A DNA stretch of 64,000 nucleotides from Thermophagus xiamenensis (GTDB lineage Bacteria > Bacteroidota > Bacteroidia > Bacteroidales > Marinilabiliaceae), in contig NZ_FONA01000006.1 in NCBI RefSeq assembly GCF_900112795.1, positions 62,001 to 126,000 of the forward strand, in the 5' to 3' direction. The translations under genes were made by a program, and so were the position numbers. Below the pieces are notes generated by a model. That model was not told the DNA's origin. It made no database searches and saw nothing but the letters and a program-made list of their open reading frames with translations. This document shows positions 8,400 to 18,595 of the stretch, one piece after another (position 1 is the first letter of the stretch; every line of letters starts with the position of its first letter).

Positions 8400-11300
8400 T
8401 TATAAAGTGATTTTGATACCCAAGTTGTAACGTTTCATGGTAGGATAAGCTCCCTGCCCACCACCACCTGCAAAATTTGATTCGCGGTCATCGGGCATGT
8501 CGGACCAAACCCAAAGATTATTACCGTTAATAAAAATCCTGAGAGAACTTAATCCGATATTTTTTATCCATCCCAGATTATTGAATGTATAAGACAATTC
8601 AGCATTCTTTAATCGAATATAGGAACCATCGAACAAATACTGGGTGCCGGAGTGATAGCTGGGTGTAGAGAGCCATCGAGGAACGACCACATCCGCATCG
8701 GTGTTCTCCTTAGACCACCAGGTACCCAAATCATACACAGTATTCAGATTGCTTCCAAAACTGTTAAGAGGAACGTATCGAGTCACATTATTCACCCCAT
8801 AAAGCTGGACAAAACCACTAAAACCTCTCCACTCGAATCCTACAGTAGCATTATAGGTGTTTTGTGGCGAATCGGAATAGCCGTAGGGTATTTGGTCCTT
8901 GCTGTCGACAACCCCGTCGGCATTAAAGTCGATAATGTAATAGTCGCCCGGAAGTTTTTGATTGTCATTGGTATCATGAGCTGGGCTTCCGAAAAGTTCG
9001 TCATAACTATTCATAAAACCGGCATCCACATAAGCCCTGTGCTGCCCAATGCTGTATCCTGCTTCTTTCTGATAATCGGGCAATAACTCTGGGTCTTCTT
9101 TTTCCAGAATTTTATTTTCGGCATGGGTCATACTTAAATTGGCCCAAAGTCGAAAACCGGCAGGGAAAACTTTATTTATACGCAGCTCTGCTTCATATCC
9201 TTTAACCCTTACTTTCCCGAGATTTGCAGTAACGGGAGTAGCACCAAAATAAGAAGGCACCGACCGATCGGCTCCATCAATAAGAATATCAACCCGTTTA
9301 TCACGGAAATATTCCACACTACCGGCAAACAATCCATCCAGAAAAGCGTAGTCTGCCCCAACATTGAACTTAATTGCGGTTTCCCATTTTACATCGGGAT
9401 TTCCCACCTGAGCTTCCCGATACCAGGTATATGGACTTTCACCCTGATTTAAGTCAATGATGGTATTTCCACCGTATGCCCATTGAGTCATATAAAGCCA
9501 CCTTTTGGAAACATTATCATCACCAATTTCACCGTATGAAGCTCTTAATTTCAGCATATCGAGAAAAGAGAGCGACTGCATAAATGTTTCTTCGGAAATC
9601 ATCCAACCTATGGCCCCTGAATTAAAGAAAGCAAATCGATTATCTTCGCTAAATTTTTCAGAGCCATTGTAGGCACCGTTATATTCCAGAAAATATTTGG
9701 TTGCAAAATCATAAGTGGCACGGAAGGCCCAGTCTTCTCTATAATGTGGGATTTCACTACCTGTTGCTCGCTCATCTCGGCTAAAGACCCCCATTGCAGT
9801 GAAATTGTGATTTGCGAAACTACGTCCCCAGTTTAGCTGCAATTGGTAGTTTAAATTTCGTTGTGTTAACTCATTTCGCACCTCACCCCCGACAGTGGAC
9901 CAAAGGACACCCTGCATAAAATCAAATTTGTTGTTATTTTCGAAATCCTGCTTATAGTAAGCGATACCTGTATCCGGGTCAATCCATTTGTACTGTGCAT
10001 CATTATATAAATCATTGATTCCGCGATTATATTCAACGAAAACATTGTCCCAGGCAACAGACCCTCTGACATTTAATCCTTTCGTAATGAAATCAAGTTT
10101 TTGTTCTAGAATAAAATCGGTATTAATCCGGGTGGTAGTAGTAGTCATAAGTCCTGCCAGGGCTAAATTGGCTGCCGAATTGGTAACATTGGAAATATTT
10201 GGATAATACCCCCATGTTCCATCTGAATACTTAGGAAGGAAAACGTCGGGAGCAATATTATAAGCTCCGGCCCATTGTTGAGCCACTGCCCAATCGGAAG
10301 AATTGGTCTGCCCCCACGGTGACTTTTTGGCCCCATTGGATCCGGCAAGATTAACTTTAAATAAGGTAGAATTAGTCAACTGAAAATCCAGGTTACTTCT
10401 CACGTTTAGACGGTTATACCCGTATCCCGACTCATAATTTCGTCCATTGTCCCAGACCCTAAAGAGATCTCCTTCATGTACAAAGTCAGCAGAGGCATAG
10501 TATTTAACCAATTTTGTACCTCCACTAACATTAATATTGGCATTATAAGCCATTGCATAATCTTTAAAAATTTCGTCCTGCCAATCTACATTGGGATAAC
10601 GCTCAGCCTCTTCGAGATTGGCTGGATAACGATATTTTTCGATTATGGCTTGAGGTGTAATATAATCCCATGAATCGGGCGAGAGACTCAGCTCATGTTC
10701 AATGGCCACGTTGCGGGCCATAAGAGCATCGTATGAATCATACTTATTGGGCAATTTAGAAGGAACCTTTAATGTAGCATCACCCGACACTTCAATTTTT
10801 GCGGTTCCTGTTTTTCCTCGTTTAGTGGTAACAAGAATTACACCGTTAGCCCCTTTAACTCCGTAAACAGCAGTCGCCGATGCATCCTTTAAAACAGAAA
10901 TAGTCTCTACCGAATTAATATCCACGCTACTCAACGGCCGCTCAATTCCATCGACCAAAACCAACGGTTCGCTACTGTTCCACGAAGAGGCAGAACGAAT
11001 AAGAATTTGTGGGTCTTCCTCACCAGGCATACCTGAGCTGGAAAGAGTAATAACTCCCGGAAGATTTCCTGTGAGTGCAGCTCCGATATTGGAAATACCG
11101 GCCGCCCTTTGCAATACTTCACCTGTGGTTTGGGTAATAGCACCAACGACACTGGCTTTTTTCTGTTGCCCATACCCTACCACCACCACATCTTCCAACT
11201 CAAAAGTTTCAGCCTCTAGGATTACCGTAACATTGTTTTGGTTGCTCACATCAACTTCCCGGGTGGTCATCCCTATAAAAGAAACCACAATGACATTTTC

Positions 11301-11564
11301 ATTTTCAGGGATATTAATGGCAAACCGTCCATTCATATCCGTAATATTTCCATAAGAGGAGTTTCCCTTTACCACCACTGTAGCACCGGGAATAGGTTGA
11401 CGATTCTCGTCCAGTACAACTCCCGATATGGTTTTCATATTCTGAGCGTAAAGTACTGAACTTAAACAAATCATTATCAGCAACAAACTGCTTTTCAGAC
11501 AAAACTCTAATCTGTTTAGCAAAGGAAGAATTGTCTGATACACATTTCTTTCATTTTTTTTCAT
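8400..11564 (-). CDS. SusC-family TonB-dependent outer-membrane transporter (XusA-like)
   Basis: This protein has 1054 residues with an extended signal region ending at SSVLYAQN. Next come a carboxypeptidase-like beta-sandwich (approx. 45-125: ISGVVLDENRQPIPGATVVV), the usual ELEDVVVVGYGQQKKASVVG stretch leading into the plug (LVLVDGIERPLSSVDINSVE, LKDASATAVYGVKGANGVIL), and a TonB-dependent barrel. It is the first of the two SusC/SusD pairs and corresponds to XusA. It would import oligosaccharides released from xylan by energised transport. It lies 218 nt after the GH43 gene; I see no clear HTCS-type direct repeat directly upstream, so it may be transcribed from the GH43 promoter. Confidence 0.92.
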   Translation of the reverse strand: MKKNERNVYQTILPLLNRLEFCLKSSLLLIMICLSSVLYAQNMKTISGVVLDENRQPIPGATVVVKGNSSYGNITDMNGRFAINIPENENVIVVSFIGMTTREVDVSNQNNVTVILEAETFELEDVVVVGYGQQKKASVVGAITQTTGEVLQRAAGISNIGAALTGNLPGVITLSSSGMPGEEDPQILIRSASSWNSSEPLVLVDGIERPLSSVDINSVETISVLKDASATAVYGVKGANGVILVTTKRGKTGTAKIEVSGDATLKVPSKLPNKYDSYDALMARNVAIEHELSLSPDSWDYITPQAIIEKYRYPANLEEAERYPNVDWQDEIFKDYAMAYNANINVSGGTKLVKYYASADFVHEGDLFRVWDNGRNYESGYGYNRLNVRSNLDFQLTNSTLFKVNLAGSNGAKKSPWGQTNSSDWAVAQQWAGAYNIAPDVFLPKYSDGTWGYYPNISNVTNSAANLALAGLMTTTTTRINTDFILEQKLDFITKGLNVRGSVAWDNVFVEYNRGINDLYNDAQYKWIDPDTGIAYYKQDFENNNKFDFMQGVLWSTVGGEVRNELTQRNLNYQLQLNWGRSFANHNFTAMGVFSRDERATGSEIPHYREDWAFRATYDFATKYFLEYNGAYNGSEKFSEDNRFAFFNSGAIGWMISEETFMQSLSFLDMLKLRASYGEIGDDNVSKRWLYMTQWAYGGNTIIDLNQGESPYTWYREAQVGNPDVKWETAIKFNVGADYAFLDGLFAGSVEYFRDKRVDILIDGADRSVPSYFGATPVTANLGKVRVKGYEAELRINKVFPAGFRLWANLSMTHAENKILEKEDPELLPDYQKEAGYSIGQHRAYVDAGFMNSYDELFGSPAHDTNDNQKLPGDYYIIDFNADGVVDSKDQIPYGYSDSPQNTYNATVGFEWRGFSGFVQLYGVNNVTRYVPLNSFGSNLNTVYDLGTWWSKENTDADVVVPRWLSTPSYHSGTQYLFDGSYIRLKNAELSYTFNNLGWIKNIGLSSLRIFINGNNLWVWSDMPDDRESNFAGGGGQGAYPTMKRYNLGIKITL

Positions 11565-11782
11565 TGCAGTTTTGGTTTATTGTCATTATTATATAATTTA
11601 TTTATTGATTACCATCATTATATAGGATCGGATTAGGCCTCTTAAGATTCCGAATATTCCAGAAACTTCCATAGATTTATCAGACAAAAAAATATCATCA
11701 ATAGCCACAAATCCCTGGACTACAACTATGCATTCCCATCTTATTTATACGATCATCATTTCTTATATCTCAAGCAAAGTAA

Positions 11783-13537
11783 TTACATAGGTTGTCCAAT
11801 ATTTTTTACCGCATACATACCAATGGTAGTACCTGTAAAGCCAAATGAATTTGCTGTGGATAAATAATAGGCATCAACTCCGGAAATGAGCAGCTCCCGT
11901 TCCATCCCCTCAATAGTATAATAGAAATCCCAAAGTTTTCCGTGAGAAACAACTTCCAGAACAATGGGTTTGTTTTTAACATCCAGTAATGAAGCTGCCA
12001 ATGTTTCGGGTACATCTGATGTTATTTTTTCAAGGGCAATTCTTAATTTTTTCCCCTTTTTTCTTACCGAGAGAAAATACTGATGAGATTCATCTTTAAA
12101 TAATAACAGCCCCGAAGCATCATTACTATCTTTGGAATTAAAATAAAGTTTAGTAGAACATCTAAATTTGTGATGCTGAATTCTTCGACACACAAACGCG
12201 GGAGTATTTTTTTGTGAAGCGCTAATTTTAGAAAACCGTAAAGTCAAAAAACCAGGATTTTCCTTCAGGGATATTAGATTATCGGCGGGGCCTCTCAAGG
12301 TCATCCATTGATAATCAAGTTTAGTGGTATCGAAATCGTCATATATTTCAAAATTTCCGAATGTAACATTATCTGCCCTTGTAACACCCTCTTTTTTTAA
12401 CACCCTTGGTATTAATTCATTACCTTTAGTCATATATGGAAAACCGTCATCACTCCATTTTACCGGCATTAAAAATGTTTCTCTGCCCAAATTTTCAAAT
12501 TGACCATCAATTGGGCGGCAAGCCAAGAAAACAGCCCACCAACGACCATCCTTATCCTCAATTAAATCGGCATGACCGGCACAGGTAATGGGAAGTTCTC
12601 GTTCGGGATCGAGGTGACGTTGTGTTAAAATGGGATTTTTATCCCAGGGTATGTAATCTCCCATAGGAGATTGACTTTTAAAAATGACCTCACTATGATT
12701 AACAGAAGTTCCTCCCTCAGCACACATGAGGAAATACTCACCGTTGATTTTATAAAGATGCGGACCCTCGATCCAAACCGGTTTGTCTTCGATATTAACC
12801 CCCCCATTGACCAGAATTTTGCTTTTTCCGGTCGTCATTTCTTTTTCAACATCGAATTCATGAATTCTGATTACCCTATGCCCGTCATACAATGGTTCTC
12901 CATCAGGGGCATCATTATTGACGATATAGGCCTTCCCATCATCATCAAAAAAGAATGAGGGGTCAATACCATGAACATCAGGTAACCATATAGGATCAGA
13001 CCAGTGCCCAAAAGGGTCTTTGGTTTTAACAAAAAAATTACCTTTCCTGATATTTGTGGTAATCAAGTAATATGTCTTATTATGTGGATTGTAACTAATT
13101 GCAGGGGCAAAAATTCCTTCACTTACACGCTGGTCGGCAAGGTCCAGTTGAGAAGGACGATCTAATACGTGGCCAATTTGTTGCCAGTTGACCAAGTCTT
13201 TACTATGAAAAATAGGAACACCTGGAAAATAGGAAAAAGTAGAAGTAACTAAAAAATAATCTTCCCCATTGGTACATATGCTTGGATCAGAATACCATCC
13301 GGGAAGAATGGGATTATAAAAATAATCATCACCCGGAAGGGGATAATTTTCATAAAAACTATCTTCACCTTTATAATAAAAGTAATCGAAAATTGCGCCC
13401 GGCTGTTTAAATTCAGTAATCTTTTCTGATGGGCGCTTTTTTTCGGATGAATTACATGAGAAGGAAATAACAATCAACAAGGCTGTTACACCACTAATAC
13501 TAAAATTAAAACTTCTTTTAAATAGTTTTTGTATCAT
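11783..13537 (-). CDS. GH43 beta-xylosidase/alpha-L-arabinofuranosidase, lipoprotein
   Basis: This 584-residue protein has a lipoprotein signal with the lipobox Cys at about 28. It has a five-bladed GH43 propeller (approx. 73-370) and a C-terminal concanavalin-like domain (approx. 385-575, beta-xylosidase C-terminal type). The three GH43 carboxylates are visible: the general base D84 in GWYSDPSI, the pKa modulator D192 in HGIDPSFFFD, and the general acid E257 in WIEGPHLY. It probably removes xylose or arabinose side groups, or cuts xylo-oligosaccharides, at the surface or in the periplasm; the exact specificity cannot be read. It is the first gene after the promoter with the double 21-bp repeat at 13641-13679, and it leads into the xus genes. 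Confidence 0.87.
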   Translation of the reverse strand: MIQKLFKRSFNFSISGVTALLIVISFSCNSSEKKRPSEKITEFKQPGAIFDYFYYKGEDSFYENYPLPGDDYFYNPILPGWYSDPSICTNGEDYFLVTSTFSYFPGVPIFHSKDLVNWQQIGHVLDRPSQLDLADQRVSEGIFAPAISYNPHNKTYYLITTNIRKGNFFVKTKDPFGHWSDPIWLPDVHGIDPSFFFDDDGKAYIVNNDAPDGEPLYDGHRVIRIHEFDVEKEMTTGKSKILVNGGVNIEDKPVWIEGPHLYKINGEYFLMCAEGGTSVNHSEVIFKSQSPMGDYIPWDKNPILTQRHLDPERELPITCAGHADLIEDKDGRWWAVFLACRPIDGQFENLGRETFLMPVKWSDDGFPYMTKGNELIPRVLKKEGVTRADNVTFGNFEIYDDFDTTKLDYQWMTLRGPADNLISLKENPGFLTLRFSKISASQKNTPAFVCRRIQHHKFRCSTKLYFNSKDSNDASGLLLFKDESHQYFLSVRKKGKKLRIALEKITSDVPETLAASLLDVKNKPIVLEVVSHGKLWDFYYTIEGMERELLISGVDAYYLSTANSFGFTGTTIGMYAVKNIGQPM

Positions 13538-13612
13538 AAGACATTTTGTTTGTTGTCTAAAAAATGTGGGAAAACCAATTTTTAAATGTTAACATCCCAA
13601 TACATTTCACAA

Positions 13613-13620
13613 CAAAACTA
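13613..13620 (-). promoter_or_regulatory. Candidate -7 promoter box for the GH43-xus operon
   Basis: The minus strand reads TAGTTTTG, a perfect match to the Bacteroidota -7 consensus TAnnTTTG, about 76 nt before the GH43 start. No TTG is seen at the usual -33 distance. The direct repeat at 13641-13679 occupies that place, as expected for an activator-dependent promoter. Confidence 0.5.
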
Positions 13621-13640
13621 AAATAGCCAAGCCTGATACG

Positions 13641-13679
13641 TTTTTAAATTTAGATATTCTATTTTTAAATTTAGATATT
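13641..13679 (-). promoter_or_regulatory. Candidate HTCS operator: two identical 18-mers, 21-bp period
   Basis: The 18-mer TTTTTAAATTTAGATATT occurs at 13641-13658 and again, identical, at 13662-13679. The spacing of 21 bp places both copies on one face of the helix. The repeat begins 21 bp upstream of the -7 box at 13613-13620. A diverged pair with the same 21-bp period sits at 18625-18663, again 22 bp from a TAnnTTTG box. HTCS regulators bind DNA through AraC-type domains and their sites are often direct repeats. Assigning this site to the neighbouring HTCS is inference. Confidence 0.55.
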
Positions 13680-13746
13680 TTTACAAACCAACTGTTAATC
13701 AATGCAAATACACACCTCCTTCTTAAGAAGCTATTTCAATGAAAAA

Positions 13747-13784
13747 GTTTCAATTTCAGATAGTAATTTCTAATTTTAGAGATA
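13747..13784 (-). repeat. Degenerate second pair of operator-like repeats
   Basis: GTTTCAATTTCAGATAGT (13747-13764) and AATTTCTAATTTTAGAGATA (13765-13784) look like weakened versions of the 18-mer at 13641. They share AATTT and AGATA cores spaced by 20 to 22 bp. They lie further upstream of the GH43 promoter, just past the HTCS stop codon. They may be a weaker pair of sites or chance similarity in AT-rich DNA. Confidence 0.25.
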
Positions 13785-13835
13785 CAAACAGCAGAGCACT
13801 ACAGTATAATATTGCGTTAGAAACCCTTCTTCTTT

Positions 13836-16800
13836 CTAAATTTCTGTAGGAGATTTTCCATAAAATTTTTTAAAAACCGTACTAAAGTAGCCCACACTTG
13901 AAAATCCTGCCTTCTCACTTACTTCAGTAACAGTAAATTCACCGGTTTTTAGCAATTCAAGGGCGTAGTTAAGTCGCACCGATTTAACAAAATCGGAGGG
14001 CGACTGACCGGTAAGGGCTTTCATTTTTTTATATAACAATGAGGAGCTGACATTCATCTCAAAAGCAAATTCCTCTTTCCCAAATTTCGGATTGGAGATA
14101 TAGGATTTGACCACTTCCAGGGCCTTTTTCACAAACTCATCATTCAATTTATTTTCCATCAACCGGGTGTTGTTACCCGCTTCGTTCAGCTTCAAAGCTT
14201 TTTCCCTAATGACCTTTCGGTTGATTACAATGGATTTTATTCGGCCTATCAATAAGTTAATATCAAAAGGTTTGGTTAAATAAGCATCTGCTCCCAGTCC
14301 CAGCCCCTTTAATTGTTCTGCCTTACCGGTTAAGGCCGTTAAGAGAATCAGTGGAATGTGAGAGGTTTCATAAGTGGATTTAACTAATCGGCACAATTCA
14401 AACCCATCGATTTGAGGCATCATAATATCCGACACCACCATATCGGGTAAACATCTCCTGATAATGTCCCATGCCTCTGTCCCATTTGAAGCGGTAGTAA
14501 CCTGAAATTCATCTTCCAGGGCCACCTTCATGAATTGTCTCAACCTATCGTTATCTTCTACAATTAGCACGCTTAAACGATCTTCCTTCTCATGATTCTT
14601 CACCCAATTATCAAAAAAACTTTTTTCCGTAGGCAAATCCTCCAAATAACTATTTTCACTGCTTTTAATCTTTGAATTTTCAAATGAGATATTTTTTTGC
14701 AATGGTATTTCTATTTTAAAAAGCGAACCAACATTTTCCTGGCTTTCGCACGAGACGGAACCTCCATGTTTTTCCACATAGTTTTTGACCATTAACAAAC
14801 CGATACCGGAACCAACAATTTCAGAATTGATAGCATTGTCGCTTCGATAAAACTCTTTAAATAATTGCTTTTGTCCTTTTTGACTGATTCCGATTCCCTG
14901 GTCTTTAACTTTCAGCATCCAGTACTTTTTATTACAATCCAAATAAACGAACACTTTCCCGCCATTGAACGAATATTTAATTGCATTAGACAACAAATTA
15001 TCGATCACTTTTTCCATCATTCCCACATCAACAGCGGATTCACAGTCATCTATTTCTGAATAAAATTGAATCTGAATATTCTTCTTTTTTGCCAACGCCT
15101 CAAACATCAATATGCGTTGTTCAACCAACTGACAAATATTTATCACCTGAGGCTTAAAGTCTTCTTTCCCGGCATCTAGTTTCTGAAAGTCCAATAGTTG
15201 GGTAGCTACTTTCAACAAATTGTTAATTTGTTCAATGGCCAGATTTAAATAGTATTTGCCTTTATCTGAAAGGGCTGTTTCTTTGTGAATCTCTTCCACC
15301 GGTCCTCGAATTAAAGTAAGAGAAGTTCGTAATTCGTGTGCGGTATTGGTAAAAAACCTGATTTTTTCTTCAGAATGTAATTGTTGAATTAAATTAATAT
15401 GATACCTGAAAAAGAAGTATAATATACCAACAATAAAAGAAATAGCTAAAAAATAAAACCACCAGGTATTCCAGAAAGGGGGTTTAATTCTGATGCTAAT
15501 GGTTCTTTGATCAATAACTCTCGACAAAGAATTATTATACAATCTGATTTTCAGATCATAATTTCCTCCCGGCAGATTTGCAAATGTCAGCAATCGATGA
15601 GAGGTGGGAGCGCTCCATACTTCCTTAATACCTTTCCCGCTAAGTTTCCATGCAAATTTTGATTCAGCTGTCGAAACTCCAATGGGGAGCACTTCAAAGG
15701 TCAGAGTGTTTTGATGATAGGCCAATGTTAAATCTCTTAAATTGTCCAAAGGCATCCTCAGATCAAAAATTGTACTATCTCTGATAGACTTTCCTGAAAC
15801 CACCACATCCTGAAGAAATATCTTCCCATGGTTTTCATGAATATCCAGATTATTGGGATCAAACAAGATAGCACCTGTATTGGTCCCCCAAATCAGGTTA
15901 CCATCCCATAACAAACAACTGGCATCCTGGTTTACCGAGGCTTTAGCCAAAGGTATAATAGAAGGATAGGTTGTAACTTCCTCATAAACAGGACTAAATC
16001 GACAGATGCCATTTTCAGTTCCCAGCCATAAAAAGCCTTTAGAGTAAGAGATACTATTGACAAAATTGGAAGGCAATCCGGAATTTGTAGAATATTTTTT
16101 ATATGTTTCCTGACTCTTACTGTATCGAATTAATCCATCCCCACTGGTGGCACACCATATTTCATCATTCAGCACCAATAAATCATGAATAATATACCCG
16201 TCCAGCAATCGGTCCATCTTACCACTTTTCTTGTCCAGCAATAATAGACCATAGGAACAACCCAGCAACATCTCATTCGAATTATACTCTTTGATAACAT
16301 AAACGGGTTCATTTCCATACTCATGAAAAGTTCCGGTATTAACATCGTATCGCAAAATCTTTTCAACCACTCCTACTATCCATATATCACCATTCAAATC
16401 TTTTTTGATATCAAAAATAAAATTCCCAAACTCCTTGTTTCTGCTAAGTGGTCTAATTTCCTTCCCTGTCTCAGGATTAAAAACAAAAACACCTTCCGAC
16501 CAGGTCCCTGCCCAAATATTTCCATTATTGTCTTCAATAACAGAATGAAACACTCTGGCACCACCTGTTGTACCTGCAAAAAAGCTAGTCCATTGGTCCG
16601 TTTCTATATCCCATCGACTAATACCATTGTTGGTTGCAAACCAAATATTTCCCTTGCTATCTTCAAAAATATCGTTAATAGTATTATTAACCAATGAGTT
16701 ATCCTTATTAATTTGATGTTCAACCAGCCTCACCATAGGCCTGGATTGCTCAAAAAAAGATGCCCCACCGCTGTAAGTACAAACCCAAACGCGCTTGTTT

Positions 16801-17849
16801 CCTTCATTAAAAATATCATATATCCCATTTCCGGGAAGTGACGAAGGATCATCCACATCTTCCCGGTAAATATTTAAAACCTTGTTACCTTTGCGATTCA
16901 TTTCCCACAGACCCTGTCCATCATAACCGACCAATACTGTGCTGTCTGAAATTGCCTCTATAGCCAGGAGTGGCTGATCAGGAAAACTCTCAATTTCCGC
17001 TTTTTTCAATATACCTTGTTCCAGACTATAGATAAACAACATACCTGAACTGGTACCAACCCATAATTTTCGCCATTCTTTATCATAATAGAGAACTGAA
17101 ATATGAAAACCTTCAATTTTTTCGTTGAGATACAACGGGTCTGAACTGTTGTTTTTGATATCCATTTTCCAGATACCTTCATCTTGCCCTATAAAAATAA
17201 CCTCCTCCGATCGATCGAACCACTCAATATAAATTTTGTCCCCTTTCCCCTTTTCACTGATCAACTTTAAGGTGCCCTCTTTAAACTGATAGACACCGTA
17301 AGAAGAGGCTATATAAAAGGCTCCACTTTCACTGATTAAAACATTGAGAACTTCAATATGATAATTATTCAATATTTGTCGAATATCAAACACTAAATCA
17401 AACTGATCGTATACTTGATCATATTGAAAAAACTGCCCATTATTGGTATAGGCAAACAAATTTAAATTTTCATAAATCAGCTTTACGGTCCGAACGTTGG
17501 CAGAGACATAGGGCAACTGATATTTTCTGAAATCATCTTTGGTGAGCCTTATGATTCCGGTTTTCGATGAAATCCAAATAAAACCTTTTTGATCTTTAGC
17601 TATTGAATTGGCTTGGTGAAGCGTCGTTCCGTAAATATTATTTACATTGTAGAAAATTCTATTCCCGGAAATTATATTAGAATTGGAGAATAAAAAACAT
17701 AAAAAAAGGATGGCTGATAAAAATAATCGAATTGTTTTATTTTTAGACCTCATTCTCCAAAAAGAATTTTCTAAACTAAACTTTTCCTCCATAGACCCCC
17801 ACACACTGCGATAAAATCCAAGACTCAACCCTTTATTTAATTGTTTCAC
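13836..17849 (-). CDS. Hybrid two-component system regulator (HTCS), xylan-responsive
   Basis: This single-chain sensor-regulator has 1337 residues. In order: an N-terminal signal/anchor (MRSKNKTIRLFLSAILFLCF), periplasmic two-bladed propeller repeats (Reg_prop; repeated GFIWISSKTG-, NIWFATNNGI-, FLWLGTENGI-like phrases), a Y_Y_Y domain (approx. 700-785), a membrane helix near 800, and HisKA with the phospho-His near 837 (NTAHELRTSLTLI; the family's usual RTPLT Pro is Ser). Then come HATPase (NLLSNAIKYS, GSGIGL), a receiver with the phospho-Asp near 1139 (VVSDIMMPQIDG), and an AraC-type DNA-binding domain to the end. The longest frame opens with GTG at 17849; ATG at 17792 or 17753 would place the signal at the N-terminus. 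It probably senses xylo-oligosaccharide and activates the surrounding locus. Confidence 0.92.
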   Translation of the reverse strand: MKQLNKGLSLGFYRSVWGSMEEKFSLENSFWRMRSKNKTIRLFLSAILFLCFLFSNSNIISGNRIFYNVNNIYGTTLHQANSIAKDQKGFIWISSKTGIIRLTKDDFRKYQLPYVSANVRTVKLIYENLNLFAYTNNGQFFQYDQVYDQFDLVFDIRQILNNYHIEVLNVLISESGAFYIASSYGVYQFKEGTLKLISEKGKGDKIYIEWFDRSEEVIFIGQDEGIWKMDIKNNSSDPLYLNEKIEGFHISVLYYDKEWRKLWVGTSSGMLFIYSLEQGILKKAEIESFPDQPLLAIEAISDSTVLVGYDGQGLWEMNRKGNKVLNIYREDVDDPSSLPGNGIYDIFNEGNKRVWVCTYSGGASFFEQSRPMVRLVEHQINKDNSLVNNTINDIFEDSKGNIWFATNNGISRWDIETDQWTSFFAGTTGGARVFHSVIEDNNGNIWAGTWSEGVFVFNPETGKEIRPLSRNKEFGNFIFDIKKDLNGDIWIVGVVEKILRYDVNTGTFHEYGNEPVYVIKEYNSNEMLLGCSYGLLLLDKKSGKMDRLLDGYIIHDLLVLNDEIWCATSGDGLIRYSKSQETYKKYSTNSGLPSNFVNSISYSKGFLWLGTENGICRFSPVYEEVTTYPSIIPLAKASVNQDASCLLWDGNLIWGTNTGAILFDPNNLDIHENHGKIFLQDVVVSGKSIRDSTIFDLRMPLDNLRDLTLAYHQNTLTFEVLPIGVSTAESKFAWKLSGKGIKEVWSAPTSHRLLTFANLPGGNYDLKIRLYNNSLSRVIDQRTISIRIKPPFWNTWWFYFLAISFIVGILYFFFRYHINLIQQLHSEEKIRFFTNTAHELRTSLTLIRGPVEEIHKETALSDKGKYYLNLAIEQINNLLKVATQLLDFQKLDAGKEDFKPQVINICQLVEQRILMFEALAKKKNIQIQFYSEIDDCESAVDVGMMEKVIDNLLSNAIKYSFNGGKVFVYLDCNKKYWMLKVKDQGIGISQKGQKQLFKEFYRSDNAINSEIVGSGIGLLMVKNYVEKHGGSVSCESQENVGSLFKIEIPLQKNISFENSKIKSSENSYLEDLPTEKSFFDNWVKNHEKEDRLSVLIVEDNDRLRQFMKVALEDEFQVTTASNGTEAWDIIRRCLPDMVVSDIMMPQIDGFELCRLVKSTYETSHIPLILLTALTGKAEQLKGLGLGADAYLTKPFDINLLIGRIKSIVINRKVIREKALKLNEAGNNTRLMENKLNDEFVKKALEVVKSYISNPKFGKEEFAFEMNVSSSLLYKKMKALTGQSPSDFVKSVRLNYALELLKTGEFTVTEVSEKAGFSSVGYFSTVFKKFYGKSPTEI

Positions 17850-17866
17850 AAATATTTAAAAACACT

Positions 17867-18553
17867 TTATTCATTACAAACCTCTACAAGCTTAACCATT
17901 CCTTTGCCATATCTGGCTTTAAGTTTATGCCTCTTTGCATACTGCTCTATATCCGGCTTAATAGTTTTTAATTTTTCAAAAAATTCTTTTTTACCGATTA
18001 TAACTTCAGGATAACCCGGACCAATTGCTATTAAAAAAATATCATCCTTTCTTTCAAAACGGTCAGGTGCAGGATCCTTGTAACCAATTACCTTGGTAGC
18101 TTTCATAAATGCCACCTGATATTTTCTATATAGGCGAACCTTCCCATCAACCAATAATTCCAACACACCTCTTTTTTCTTCACTGTCATCCAAATAATTG
18201 CTGATAATAAATTTATGTTCATCTATTTTAGCCGATAAAACAGTAGAAGGATTAACTTCCAAAATAAGATTCTTTTTACTAATGAATTGTATCCGATCCC
18301 TGTAAATATCGTATCTCAAAGGAATATCCTTTAATTGGACTGTGTCATTCAATATTACTTCGCCTTTAATAAATTCATCGTAGAGATAAGGTGTTCCTTC
18401 AATTTGCATATACCTGGAGTCAATATCATTCATATTGGTTTTCTCAAACATAAACTGATCGTATAAAGAAGTTAAATCATTAATCTGATAGGCTTGAGAA
18501 AACCCTAATTGGCCAAAAGAATAGAAAAACAATAAATATAAATTCAATCTCAT
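17867..18553 (-). CDS. Secreted protein of unknown function, cotranscribed with the HTCS
   Basis: I do not recognise this 228-residue protein. It has a clear signal peptide (MRLNLYLLFFYSFGQLGFSQA) and no lipobox, so it is probably periplasmic. The mature part is mixed, with many beta-prone segments (GTPYLYDEFIKGEVILND, RYDIYRDRIQFISKKNLILE) and a lysine-rich helical C-terminus (FFEKLKTIKPDIEQYAKRHK). No catalytic or metal motif stands out. It ends 17 nt before the longest HTCS frame, and the shared promoter at 18596-18603 serves both. Its place suggests a job in sensing or in controlling the HTCS sensor domain; this is inference from position only. Confidence 0.75.
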   Translation of the reverse strand: MRLNLYLLFFYSFGQLGFSQAYQINDLTSLYDQFMFEKTNMNDIDSRYMQIEGTPYLYDEFIKGEVILNDTVQLKDIPLRYDIYRDRIQFISKKNLILEVNPSTVLSAKIDEHKFIISNYLDDSEEKRGVLELLVDGKVRLYRKYQVAFMKATKVIGYKDPAPDRFERKDDIFLIAIGPGYPEVIIGKKEFFEKLKTIKPDIEQYAKRHKLKARYGKGMVKLVEVCNE

Positions 18554-18595
18554 AATTTGAAATATAAAAAAAAGGTTAAGTCATGTTTTAATATA

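Noticed and set aside
11565-11782. HTCS-type 21-bp repeat before the first susC gene
   Set aside because: I searched for the AATATCTA core on both strands and found only weak fragments (for example CATAGATTTATC) without the 21-bp period.
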